NCBI GenBank assembly: GCA_963691815.1
Contig: OY829645.1
Span: forward strand, 43,209,094-43,273,093
Reading direction: 5' to 3'
Origin: Echiichthys vipera
Taxonomy: Eukaryota > Chordata > Actinopteri > Perciformes > Trachinidae
DNA length: 64,000 bases
Shown here: positions 43,569 to 61,760 of the stretch, piece after piece
Numbering within the stretch: position 1 is the stretch's first letter
Layout: each line of letters opens with the position of its first letter
The notes under the pieces: generated by a model
Database searches by the model: none
What the model saw: only the letters and a program-made list of their open reading frames with translations
Told to the model about the DNA's origin: nothing
Made by a program: the position numbers and the translations under genes

Positions 43569-46500
43569 TAGAAGGTTATCCACTGAGATCCCGCAACAAT
43601 TAATATAATTTAAAGCAACAAAATACCATGACTTTCACATATTTTACTAATTCTTAGACTGTTTTGAAATACTGTGACTTTTTCCAGGTGTTCCATGATC
43701 CTGGGAACCCTGGAGAAATACAGTGTAATATTAGTGTTTAAATTCATACCATGACTTTAAAACAATGTTTTACTCGTTTCAATCCAGGTCTGTGTCACGA
43801 CAGCGGAGACGTGCCGAAATCCGCGAAATGGCGCAAAAGCGTCAGATACAATACCCACACTGCCGTGACACAGACACAAATTAAATTACTGAAATAGAGA
43901 CACTTCTGTTTAGTCCAGAGAGAGTTAAACCGTCCCGCAGCAGCTGATTCACAACGTAAAGATCCATTTTTCTCACCTGCAGCACTCTGAAGGCACAGGC
44001 CTGGTTCTGGTACGAGCCCAGCAGAGTCAAGGAGCTCCACAGCTTCACCAAACCCCTGAAAACAAACAAACAAACACACAAACAAACACACATTATACAC
44101 TCAGCGGACACTTTATTAGGCGCACCTGGTGCTTATTAAAGAGTCAGTGTGGTCGTCTGTTCCCTCTCTGTAGAAAGTCGGTGGTGTTGTGTGTTCACAG
44201 ATGCTCTCCTGCGTTCCTCTGTTTAACCAGTGGAGATCTGAGTTACTGTTGTTTTCCTATCAGCTCCAACCAGTCTGAGGAGGAGGAAGAGGAAGAAGAA
44301 CCCTCCTCTTCTTCCTCCTCCTCCTCCTCTTCTTCCCCCTCTTCTTCTTCCTCCTCCTCCTTCTCCCCCCCTCCTCCTCCTCCCTCCTCCTCTTCTTCCC
44401 CCTCCTCCTTCTCTTCCTTCTCTTCTTCCCCCTCCTCCTCTTCTTCCTCGCCCCCCTCCTCTTCCTCCACTTCTTCCCCCTCCTCCTCCCTCCTCTTCTT
44501 CCCCCTCCACCTCCTCCTTCTCCTCCTCCCCCTCACCCTCTTCCTCCTCCTGCATCCTCCTCTTCCTCCTCCTGCCTCCTTCTTCCTCCTTCTCTTCTTC
44601 CCCCTCCTCCTCTTCCTCGCCCCCCTCCTCTTCTTCCCCCTCCTCTTCTTCCACCTCCTCCTTCTACCCCCCTCCTCCTCTTCCTCCTCCTCCCTCCTCT
44701 TCTTCCCCCTCCACCTCCTCCTTCTCTTCCCCCTCCTCCCCCTCCTGCCTCCTTCTTCCTCTTCCTCCTTCTCTTCTTCCTCGCCCCCCCTCCTCATCAT
44801 CTCCGCTCCGTGCAAGTTTGCAGAAATGTTCTGGAATAATCACCGAAGCTGTTTCTGGTGCGTAAATGCAAAAAAACAAACAAAAACATCTTTTTCAGCT
44901 CCTGCTGCTGAACTCACTTGCTGTAAACGCGCAGAAGAGCCGTGAGGGAGTCTTCATCGTACTTCAACAGGTCAAAGGTCAACGCGGCTCCCACCTGAAC
45001 ACAGAGAAGAACAACTTTACTGCTACGTGTCTAAAATACACCTGCAATTACTGTTACTTTTTATTTTATTTAGCACGTTAAAAAACAAGAAGATTACATT
45101 TAAAAGACATTAAATTAAATATAAAGGACACGCAAAGGGAACTGAGAGGCTTTCTTACAGTTATTCAACAATATAGGACATGAAAGGGGGAAAATAATAA
45201 TAAAAAAATAAAAAATATATAGTGAAACACAGAGAAATCTGCTGATTCATTTGTTGTATCGTGTATTTTGTCAATAAAATATTAAGAAATAGAGAAAAAC
45301 TAGAGCGTTTACGGTCACGAGATAAAGAAAACCCGTGTTTTTAACTTGAAGAAATACGTCGGCAGTCGATAAATTATTAAAATTAACAGTTGATTGATTT
45401 TCTGTAAATTTAAGCATCAGCTCAACACGTCCCCGAGGCGTTCATGACCTCACCTCTCCGTACAGACCGTTCAGACCTGTGATGATGAACTGCTTCAGCT
45501 CAACGGCACTCAGTTTGGTAGACTCATCCTCCAGCGCGCTGAAAACACAGACATCATCAACGTACAACCAGGGCATGAAATTGGCGCCCGCCCTCACACC
45601 AAACACGGGTAACTTTTGTGATTGGCGAGTGAAAATGTCCGTCTTCCTGCCACGTTGGCGTGTAGCCATTAAGACAACATGACACTGAGCTAGTGTGTGT
45701 TGTTGACTAATCAGGTCGCTTATTGTTGCCAAGCCATTTTCTTGGACTTTCAGAGCGCACTCACACTGTCCTTCCGCACCGCGACCCGGGCTTTAGGGTA
45801 CTTGTCCCCCCTCCCTCTCCCCCCGCGCCCCAGTCCCGTTTGTACTCACGCTGCCGGGCCTCGGCCAATGCTTCTTGCTGTCCATACGTCATCACGCCGT
45901 AACACGTCACACGCATTGATCGCGATGTGTGGCTTTGTTTCCAAATCTTTCCATAGTCCTCGACTGTTTTTGAATATTTTCATCGACCAAATCTGCAGTA
46001 AACACTCCACCTCCGCATCACACCAACGTGAACCTTTCACCGCCATTGTTGTTGTTGTTAAATGTCCGCACATGGTCCGTCCTTCTATTTACATGTCCGA
46101 ACAGGCGGACATAACGCTACTGCCGTAGGGCTCGTGCTCGTGCTCGTACACGTGCTTGAGCATGTGCAAACGGCTCCGCTAAAGCCCACCTCTTTCAAGC
46201 GGGCCGTGGACGGCTGTCGGCTTTTATGCGCGGAGCTGGTGCACTCAATCTGCTTAAAGGTACTAGGCTTTAGCTGAAAAAACGGTTTTGGCCCGGTACA
46301 GAACGACAGTGTGAGTGCGCCCTCAAAATAAAAAACGAGAAGAAGAAATAAAGAATGTGGCGGCGTATTGCTGCATGAAGAGGCCACTGGCTGCAACAGA
46401 AAAGAAAAAAGATAAGGAGGATTTAAAGAAATAAAATGACGTTTTAATACAAAGTGGAAAGGATTACGACCGGCTTGTGTTCGACGCCACAACAGAGACG

Positions 46501-47710
46501 ATGCAGCGTCGGGATTGGCGTGTGTTTGGAGAGAGGAGGACGTCTGCTGCTCCTCCTCTTTAAGGACTCAGTCTGTGATCATTTGAGGTTTGCATGTGTG
46601 AAAGAGGCTTTAATCTGTGTGAAAGAGGCTTTAATCTGTGTGAAAGAGGCTTTAATCTGTGTGAGAGGCTTTAATCTCTGGTTCACAGCCACAGACGTCG
46701 ACAACCTTCTGTCTCATCTCATCTCATCTCATCTTCAGCCTCTTATCCGGGGTCGGGTCGTGGGGGCAGCAGCTTTAGCAGGGGACCCCAAACTTCCCTT
46801 TCCCGGGCCACATTAACCAGCTCTAACTGGGGGATCCTGAGGCGTTCCCAGGCCAGTGTGGAGATCTAATCTCTCCACCTGGTCCTGGGTCTTCCCCGAG
46901 GCCTCCTCCCAGCTGGACGTGCCTGGAACACCTCCCTAGGGAGGCGCCCAGGGGGCATCCTTACTAGATGATCCTGAACCACCTCAACTGGCTCCTTTCA
47001 ACGCTAAGGAGCAGCGGCTCTACTCCGAGTTCCTCACGGATGCTGAACTTCTCCCCCTCTCTCTAAGGGAGACTCCAGACCCCCTCCTGAGGAAACACAT
47101 TTTGGCCGCTTGTACCCCCGACCTCGTTCTTTGGGTCCTGACCCAGCTTTCATGACCACAGGTGAGGGTAGGAACCAAGATTGACCGGTAGATCGAGAGC
47201 TTTGCCTTCCTCAGCTCTCTTTTCGTCACAACGGTGCGGTAGAGCGACTGCAACACCGCCCCCGCTGCTCCGATTCTCCGGCCAAACTCACGCTCCATCG
47301 TCCCCTCACTCGTGAACATGATCCCGAGGTACTTGAACTCCTTCACTTGGGGTCAGGACTCATTGATCGGCGTCTAATTGAAAATTCAAATTGGCTTTTT
47401 GTCGAGGGAATCACGGCGATGCTAACTTGTGAATATGTCGTCCCTGCAGCGCTCTATTATGTAAAAATACACATTTTTGTTATTTTTTATAGATAAAAAC
47501 CATAATATACATATGAAAACATGTGTATACGGCTTTATGGAGAAACAATAAAAGGGAAAACAATATATAATGATTAAAAAACACAGTTATAAAACAAAAA
47601 ACAACCATGGTGACTTACAGGCGGACCTTCATGTAATGGTACGGCGCGGCGTTCTTCAACACGACCCGTTGGTAAACTGCAGGTCCGTCCTTCTTGTCGA
47701 CGTGACTCAT
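41330..47710 (-). CDS. rpp14: RPP14, ribonuclease P/MRP protein subunit p14
   Basis: Five coding exons on the minus strand: 47619-47710 (start ATG 47708-47710), 45454-45538, 44918-44994, 43977-44055 and 41330-41386 (stop TGA 41330-41332). They join in phase to 129 residues plus stop; the human protein has 124. Recognisable blocks are YQRVVLKNAAPYHYMKVRL near the N-terminus, KQFIITGLNGLYGE, GLVKLWSSLTLLGSY, and the C-terminal VSPYLLALTGNSRELQLD. All fit the POP5/RPP14 family, nuclear subunits that help process tRNA and rRNA precursors. A 5' UTR part of the first coding exon reaches an acceptor at 47740-47741, so at least one non-coding exon lies upstream (see 51145-51230). The last exon continues without a splice into the HTD2 ORF. 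Confidence 0.95.
42077..42278. mobile_element. Palindromic hAT-like MITE, second copy
   Basis: Same family as 11604-11806, ending TTTGACACCCCTG. The flanks ATTTAGCA (42069-42076) and ATTTGGCA (42279-42286) are an 8-bp duplication with one mismatch. It lies in the last RPP14 intron. Confidence 0.8.
42790..43430 (+). pseudogene. Non-LTR retrotransposon 3' fragment, sense copy
   Basis: Codes, with frameshifts, for EFKYLRIMFTSEGTMEREFG, RRIGAAGAVLQLLYRT, VPTLTCGHESWVRTERTRS and RLPREVFQARPAGRRPRGRP, ending in GATGAGATGAAG. It is the 3' end of a LINE whose C-terminus has this RGRP-rich block. It lies in the last RPP14 intron; an inverted near-identical copy is at 46725-47365. Confidence 0.75.
43505..43562. 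repeat. (TA)n microsatellite
   Basis: About 22 uninterrupted TA units plus flanking TATT, in the last RPP14 intron. It is perfectly self-complementary and may extrude as a hairpin. Confidence 0.9.
44301..44794. repeat. Polypyrimidine tract (CTT/CCT)n, about 495 bp
   Basis: Almost uninterrupted pyrimidines on the plus strand, preceded by about 25 purines. It lies in the RPP14 intron between exons 43977-44055 and 44918-44994, so the pre-mRNA is polypurine. Such mirror-repeat tracts can form triplex DNA. Confidence 0.9.
45753..46322 (+). mobile_element. Harbinger-like element, copy 5
   Basis: Ends GAGCGCACTCACACTGTCC and GACAGTGTGAGTGCGCCC, flanked by TCA at 45750-45752 and 46323-46325. It lies in the RPP14 intron between the first two coding exons. 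A Myb/SANT-like fragment remains on the minus strand but is frameshifted after LLQIWS. Confidence 0.8.
46600..46680. repeat. 22-bp tandem repeat
   Basis: GTGTGAAAGAGGCTTTAATCT-type unit repeated four times (the last one shortened). Its complement appears as two copies at 63430-63470 in related flanking sequence. Confidence 0.8.
46725..47365 (-). pseudogene. Non-LTR retrotransposon 3' fragment, inverted copy
   Basis: The reverse complement is almost the same as 42790-43430 over the EFKYLGIMFTSEGTMEREFG-coding stretch. It ends at the low-coordinate side in repeated ATCTC (the complement of GAGAT). It is in the RPP14 intron between the first two coding exons. Confidence 0.75.
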
Positions 47711-47739
47711 TCTATTAAAGCGGATCAGCGGACGTCACA

Positions 47740-49019
47740 CTGAAAAACAAAGCACCCTCGTGTGTTTCACCAGCTGAAACATGATAATATCAACGTAAAC
47801 TCAACACGTTTGGGTTTTTATCGTAAAGATGCAGCGATGCAACAAACTACATCGTCATTTATGCTCATTCTGGAAAACTTCTGCATCAAATACAGTTTAT
47901 TTATCAGTGTTTTTCACTTTATCGTCTCTTAATTTAACTTTTATTATTCGTTACTCATGTTAAAAGCGTCCTATCGTTCCTCTCACCTTGTTGTTGATGT
48001 GTTTATATGAATACCTCGATTTCTCCTGTCCGTCAAAGCACTTTGTGAACTTTTATTTGTTTAAAGGTTCGATACAAAATAAAGTTATTATTATTATTAT
48101 TATTACAAAACTCAGTGTTTCTATTATGCTATTAGTTAAAGACATCACACTTTGGGTTCTAAATAACATTTTTCAGGGCGATTTTTCATTATTTTGCGAC
48201 ATTTTATCGATAAAACAAGTAATAAAATGTTCACAATAACATAAATAATATGGACAATAATTATTTTGTTTCATTTAACTTATTGTTTGTTTTCTGTTGC
48301 CTAGGACGAGTGTTATATATATATTAAAAAATAATTAAAAATAAAAACTTACTGTCAATATAAACTGTTTTCTAATAAGATCTTTAATAAAATGCTGTAT
48401 AATGTCTCTAGTAGTTTAAAATCTGACTTGAAACAGATTATAAAATAATAATATAATAATAATAATGATAATAATAATAAAAGCACTTCTGGTAACATTT
48501 ACACTTGCAACAAAGTGGTAAAATATATTCTTTGATGCAACTTCAAATTTAGTTTACTGCACTCTGAAACACAAACATCATAAACTCTGATAACTTCAGA
48601 GTAACGTTTATAATATTACACATTTTATTCAGTCTCGACACATCAAATACATGTTTTGTTTGCAAAATACAATAAAAATAAGCAAATTTAAATGCAATTA
48701 CAAAAGTTGTTGCTTTCAGAACTGAGCGTTTAAATAAAAAAGAACAATAATAGAAAGTAAAGCAATAGAAAATAAATAAAACATATTTTCTTAAAGAGGA
48801 TCAATCCAAAGTTAAAGTTGATAAACTGTCAGGCAGCAATGGGGCTTTCTCTGATTTCATACGTTTTATAAATTAAGTAAAAGCTGCAGTTCTGTTAAAA
48901 ATGTAGAAACGTTTGTTTAGAAAGTATCTTGGTGAGTTTAACCAAGTTATTTATGTTATAACTGAGTTTTCTGTCCTTCATGATGAAACCAAGTCTCACA
49001 CTGTTGTAAGTCAGGAGTG

Positions 49020-49020
<1 letters not shown>
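47740..49020. other. RPP14 5' intron, nothing recognised
   Basis: AT-rich, with short (AAT)n runs at 48085-48110 and 48450-48480. No further exon recognised. Confidence 0.4.
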
Positions 49021-49055
<35 letters not shown>

Positions 49056-49090
49056 GCATGCACGCACACACGCACACACGCACGCACGCG
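49021..49090. repeat. Interrupted CA microsatellite
   Basis: CA repeat with CGCA and CATG interruptions in the 5' intron of RPP14. Confidence 0.9.
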
Positions 49091-49290
49091 CAGAGGTAGA
49101 TTGCAAGAGAAGTTTTGAGTTTCCACTTCTGTTTTACAAAAAGCAGATTCATTACAGCCCAAATTAAATTCTTGGGAATTCACCACAAGGATAAATGTCA
49201 TTTATTGTTTTTATGTTTTATTGTGCATCTATTTCTCTTAGAAGTTTACATCTAACACACTTGGCATCCAAGGCGGAGTATTCCTTTAAC

Positions 49291-50949
49291 CAGGGTTCGT
49301 ACATCTTTCCCAAGGTCAAATTTCAAGCTTTTCCAGCACCTGGGGCTGTGATAAATTCCATATTTCTACAAATATACATTTAAAATATTTATTTCACCTT
49401 TTTTATCCCATTAAAAGAGATGGTGCTGTGCTATAAACAACTCATATTGTGTTTTGTAACACCAGAAGACTGAGAAATTAAATTAAATGTCTATTTTACA
49501 GATATTTGTTGATAAATAAACTCAATACAGATACAATTCAAGCACTTTCAAGATCAAATTCAAGCTTTTCCAGCACTTGGGGCTGTGATGAACTCCATAT
49601 TTTTACAAATACATATTGAGAATAATTATTTCACCTTTTTCTTTATCCCATTATAGATTATATGTTATTTATAAAAATGTATATATAAATGTATATAAAC
49701 TGCACATAAAGTAGATTAGTAATAAAGATTATATACAGCAATTACTGAATTGTGAAAAAGGGGTTTAGAGATTAAAGTGAAAACTTCTTCCTACTCCTTT
49801 TCAGGCAGAATTAATTGTACATTTGTTGTTACAGGTTTTTTCCCTCTTATTTGTGAACTAATTTAGTTTTGTAATACCAAAAGAAGTTAAATTAAACTTC
49901 TATTCTACAGCTATTGTGAAAGAAACTCAATACAGATACAATTTCAAGCACTTTCAAGGTCATTTTCAAGTTTTTTTAGCACCTGGGGCTGTGATAAACT
50001 CCATATTTCTACAAATACATATTAAAAATAATTATTTCACCTTTTTTATCCCATTAAAAGAGATGGTGTTGTGCTATATACCACTCAAATTGTGTTTTGT
50101 AACACCAGAAGACTGAGAAATTAAATTAAATGTCTATTTTACAGCTATTTGTTGTTAAATAAACTCAATACAGATACAATTCAAGCGAATTCAAGGTCCG
50201 ATTTCAAGCTTTTCCAGCTCTTGGGGCTGTGATGAACTCCATATTTCTACAAATACATATTGAAAATAATTATTTCCCCTTTTTTTTTCCCATTATAGAT
50301 TATATGTTATTTACAAATTTATAAAATGTTTTATTGTATAGTTAGATTTAAAAATTGTACATAAAGTAGATTAGTAATATAGATTATATACAGAATTATA
50401 TACAGCAATTACTGAATTGTGAAAAAGGAGTAATATTAAAAAAGTGAAAACTTCTTTCGACTCCTTTTCAGCCAGAATTAATTGTATATTTGTTGTTACA
50501 GGTTTTTTCCCTCTTATTTGTGAACTAATTTAGTTTTGTAATACCAAAATAAGTTAAATTAAATGTTTATTCTAAAGCTATTGTGAAAGAAACTCAATAC
50601 AAGTACAATTTCAAGCACTTTTAAGGTCCGATTTCAAGATTTTCCAGCACTTGGGGCTGTGATAAATTCCATATTTCTACAAATACGTATTAAAAATAAT
50701 TATTTCACCTTTTTATCCCATTAAAAGAGATGGTGTTGTGCTTTATACCACTCAAATTGTGTTTTGTAACACCAAAAGACTGAGAAATTAAATTAAATGT
50801 CTATTTTACATCTATTTGTTGATAAATAAACTCAATACAGATACAATTTCAAGGACTTTATCCAAAATTCAAGCACGTTTTAAAACCTTGAAGTCACAAC
50901 ATTAAAATTCATGCATTTTAAAGTATCTCAAGCACCTGTATGAACCCTG
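49291..50949. mobile_element. 1.66-kb TIR element made of internal repeats
   Basis: Outer ends CAGGGTTCGTACA and TGTATGAACCCTG are inverted repeats with one mismatch, flanked by TTTAAC on both sides (49285-49290 and 50950-50955). Inside, the block CAATACAGATACAATTCAAG and the block CAGCACYTGGGGCTGTGATRA recur about five times with alternating spacers, so roughly 230- and 400-bp units are arranged in tandem. No ORF. The superfamily is uncertain: the target contains TTAA, but it could also be hAT-derived. Confidence 0.7.
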
Positions 50950-51144
50950 TTTAACATATATTTTCCTTTAAAACACATGTTTACCCCCTGAAACTAGCTA
51001 ACAGGAGGTCAAACACTAAGCTAGCATAACATTAGCCACGTTAGCTCGTAGCTGCTACACTCACAGATAAGAACAACAGCTAACTTCTGTTTGTGATTGT
51101 AAAAATATCGAAATAAATAGAGTTTTTCCCATAACTTAACTCAC

Positions 51145-51230
51145 CAAACATCAACATTTAGAGACAAACTGCGTGTCCTACAGCGTGCCAGGGGATCCGC
51201 GCATGCGCAGTGCTCACAACCGGAAATGCC
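51145..51230 (-). promoter_or_regulatory. Likely RPP14-HTD2 non-coding first exon and promoter
   Basis: On the minus strand a good donor, GTTTG|GTGAGTT, sits with its exon end at 51145, upstream of the RPP14 coding exon whose 5' UTR begins at an acceptor. Close by are a perfect NRF-1-type palindrome CGCGCATGCGCA (51198-51209) and an ETS-type CCGGAAAT (51220-51227). Both are typical of TATA-less promoters of housekeeping and mitochondrial genes. The assignment to RPP14 is an inference from position, strand and splice site. Confidence 0.55.
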
Positions 51231-51337
51231 AAAGAGGTCTAAATAGCGAGATAGATCCGTCTGTTACAGGAAATTCCGGCATTTCAGCGGAATAAGTATA
51301 AATACATACATTTAAAAGAAACACACACAAAAAAAAC

Positions 51338-51338
<1 letters not shown>

Positions 51339-51384
<46 letters not shown>
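51339..51384. repeat. (AAT)n microsatellite
   Basis: About 15 AAT units near the presumed RPP14 promoter. Similar tracts occur at 51775-51830 and 62847-62940. Confidence 0.9.
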
Positions 51385-51385
<1 letters not shown>

Positions 51386-51796
51386 TATAATATCATGTTA
51401 AAATGATGTGTAACTATGGTTATGTTGTACCTTAACAACATTTCAAATAAAAATAAATTGTATTTATTGTTCCTGTTATTCTTATATTCTATATTTCCCC
51501 GTTTTTATACTGTTCATAATTCTACAATCTGTTTTTTCTTATTGATGCTACTTCTATATGCTTGCTATCCACTTTGCTGCTGTAATAGACCTTTTCAACG
51601 GAATTCCATTGCTAGGCAACGGCCTTGTTAACTTCCTGTCAGCTGATGTCATTCACGTACATTCGACAGGAAATGACGTAAGACTGTTTTGGAATGTTTA
51701 TGTTTACATCTTTGAAAAGGTTCATGAGGAAATTTCCCCTTTGTGGCACTAATAAAGGGAATATATTATCTTATTTTATTATTATTATTATTATTA

Positions 51797-51831
<35 letters not shown>

Positions 51832-51854
51832 TGTTCTGTTTATACTGTAAATAT

Positions 51855-51935
51855 ATATAATTCAATTTATTTCAATTTTATTTACAGTGCCAAATCATAA
51901 CAAAAGTTATCTTAGAACACTTTACAGAGTAGGTA
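51855..51935 (-). repeat. L2 LINE 3'-tail fragment
   Basis: The reverse complement matches the terminal segment of the intact LINE (CTCTGTAAAGTG, ACTATAAATAAAATTGAA). It is heavily 5'-truncated. Confidence 0.7.
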
Positions 51936-51968
51936 AAGTAAATTGACTAGATTCATTTAAAACAAAAA

Positions 51969-52727
51969 GTAGATTTAGTACATTGACTAAATTAATTTAA
52001 AAAAATAAATAAATAAAAAGTAGATTTAGTACATTGACTAAATTAATTTAAAAATAAATAAATAAAAAGTAGATTTAGTACTTTGACTAAATTAATTTAA
52101 AAATAAATAAATAAAAAGTAGATTTAGTACATTGACTAAATTAATTTAAAAATAAATAAATAAAAAGTAGATTTAGTACATTGACTAAATTAATTTAAAA
52201 ATAAATAAATAAAAAGTAGATTTAGTACTTTGACTAAATTAATTTAAAAATAAATAAATAAAAAGTAGATTTAGTACATTGACTAAATTAATTTAAAAAT
52301 AAATAAATAAAAAGTAGATTTAGTACATTGACTAAATTAATTTAAAAAAATAAATAAATAAAAAGTAGATTTAGTACATTGACTAAATTAATTTAAAAAT
52401 AAATAAATAAAAAGTAGATTTAGTACATTGACTAAATTAATTTAAAAATAAATAAATAAAAAGTAGATTTAGTACATTGACTAAATTAATTTAAAAATAA
52501 ATAAATAAAAAGTAGATTTAGTACATTGACTAAATTAATTTAAAAAATAAATAAATAAAAAGTAGATTTAGTACATTGACTAAATTAATTTAAAAATAAA
52601 TAAATAAAAAGTAGATTTAGTACATTGACTAAATTAATTTAAAAATAAATAAATAAAAAGTAGAATTAGTACATTGACTAAATTAATTTTAAAAATAAAT
52701 AAATAAAAAGTAGATTTAGTACATTGG
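51969..52727. repeat. 49-bp AT-rich minisatellite
   Basis: About 15 units of 49 bp contain GTAGATTTAGTACATTGACT followed by AAATTAATTTAAAAATAAAT-type sequence. Some units differ by ACATTG/ACTTTG or by one extra A. The array starts immediately beside an L2 3' tail (51855-51935) and lies between ABHD6 and RPP14. Confidence 0.95.
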
Positions 52728-53455
52728 ATCAACGAACAGGATCATCTTTTTATCCGCGGTTTATTTTGACAAAGTATTTTCCTCTGCAGACAAAAATACG
52801 TTCACTCCTGCTTCCTCACAAAGCTCAGAGTTTAGCAGGAATGACCCCGAGCCCACTGGTGCTCAGCCTATTAAAAGAATAGATGCTAAGCCTTGGTTGG
52901 GTGACGTCTGTAGACCAAACAAAAAACATGCCTTAGACATTACAATTCTGAACCTCTCATCACAAGGTCTCTAACACAGGGTGCAGATGCACAAATATGC
53001 CATTATACCATCATGAGTTAGTTATTTGCATTATCCATTAAGAATGTGAGACAGAGGAGACACTGAACTGTGTCTGACCTGACAAAACTATGATTATGAA
53101 TTACAAATATCCAAAATTCCCACAACAATATGAAAGGATTTCCTCATTTTTGACGCATCATGAATTCATTTTACTTTTATCAAACCTATCTTTTTGAGAG
53201 AATTACTTTTCATACTCTTTTATCCCATCTGTGCAAATCAATGCAAAAAAAAGATGTATTCAGTTTGGTGGATGGGAAATCTTGGAAAATAATTTACTCT
53301 TGATGACGTGGTTTGTTGGCGTGCTACAACATGCAAAGACTCAAATGACACATTTACAAACAATCAATGAAACTTTATCTTCAGATTTATTTCTGTAGTC
53401 CAGAGACACGTGTTGTGCAGATGCTGACGTCATTGAATCACTTCATTTATCAAAC

Positions 53456-53461
53456 TTTATT
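53456..53461 (-). terminator. Candidate ABHD6 poly(A) signal
   Basis: TTTATT on the plus strand reads AATAAA in the sense direction, about 370 nt after the ABHD6 stop codon. Another possible copy lies near 53386. No cleavage site can be shown from sequence alone. Confidence 0.4.
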
Positions 53462-53830
53462 CACCTACAGCACATTTTCTGAATCTAAATCTGATCTGAT
53501 TGTGTTTTTACGAGGTTAAATATACAGTCGGTTCACAGCAGTAGACTTCACAAAAAACACCTGCCGTTCACATGAAACAAGAGACTGAAATACGTGTTTT
53601 TCTTAAAGAGAAATGTGCAAAATCTCAACGTGGAATGTTTTCAGTCAACATTAAACAGACCGCAGCCTCCTGCACGGTGCTGTGTGTTTAAAAAACTTCA
53701 GGAATATTTAACTTTCTGTCTTCCGACTTTTGTGCGTGTCATAGAAAACTCTTTATATCAAACTGTAAAAAGATCCTCTTCACTTTTCACGTCGCCTTCG
53801 CCATCCACAGTGAGGTCACGACGGTTTTCT

Positions 53831-60952
<7,122 letters not shown>

Positions 60953-61039
60953 CTGCAGAAGGTTTAAGGGTTAGAGTCGGGGTCACAGGGGAGGTCTGCT
61001 TTGTTACATCCTCCATCCATTTAAACGTGTTTATGTAAA

Positions 61040-61760
61040 TATATGTATACATTTTATTTATATATTTTTTTATTATTATTATTATTATTTATTTTCCTTT
61101 TTTTCTTTTGTATGATAATTATTCTAATTTATTTTCTTTTTAAAATTATTATTTTTTATTATTTTGTATTTTTTAAATTATTATAATTATTGTTATTTAT
61201 TTTATTTTGTATTTTTTTAATATTATTATTATTATTTTCTTGTTTCTCTTTTTCTGATAATCTTCCTTTTTTCTTTTTGAATTATTATTATTAGTATGTC
61301 TATTAATACTATTAGTAGTATTTCTTTTTTCTTATTTTTCTTCTACTTTTTCATTTTTTAATTTATTATTATTATTTATTATTATTGTTATTATTATTTC
61401 TTTTATTTTTCCTTTTTTTCTGCTACCTTTCCTTTTTCCTTTTTAATTATTATTTTTAGTATTTCTTTTCTTTTTTCTCTTTTTTATCTTGTTTCTCTTG
61501 TTTCTCCTTTTCCTTTTTCTTCTTTTTTTATTAATTAATTTAATAATTATTATTATTTCGTTTTTTATTTATTTGAATTATTTAATTATAATTATGTTTT
61601 TTTTTTTGCAAATTTTACTTCTACTTCTTCATTTTTTCTTTTTTAATCATTATTATTAATTATTTTTATTATTACTTTTCTCTTCTATCTTTTTTTCTGC
61701 AATTTTTTCCTATTTTCTCTTTAAATTATTATTATTTCTTTTTTTTTACTTGTTGGGCGA
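61040..61760. repeat. T-rich low-complexity block
   Basis: Runs of TTATTATT, TTTTTCTTTT and similar sequence with almost no G, in the first ABHD6 intron. Related blocks continue at 63000-63390 and 63780-64000. No ORF or RNA gene seen. Confidence 0.85.

Noticed and set aside
44181..44945. 254-residue Ser/Pro/Leu-rich plus-strand ORF and Glu/Arg-rich minus-strand ORFs
   Set aside because: Products of the polypyrimidine tract in an RPP14 intron; no start context, conservation or domain.
51969..52727. CRISPR-like regular array
   Set aside because: Units are contiguous 49-mers without unique spacers, the genome is eukaryotic, and no cas genes exist. It is a minisatellite. The same reasoning rejects 2782-3466.
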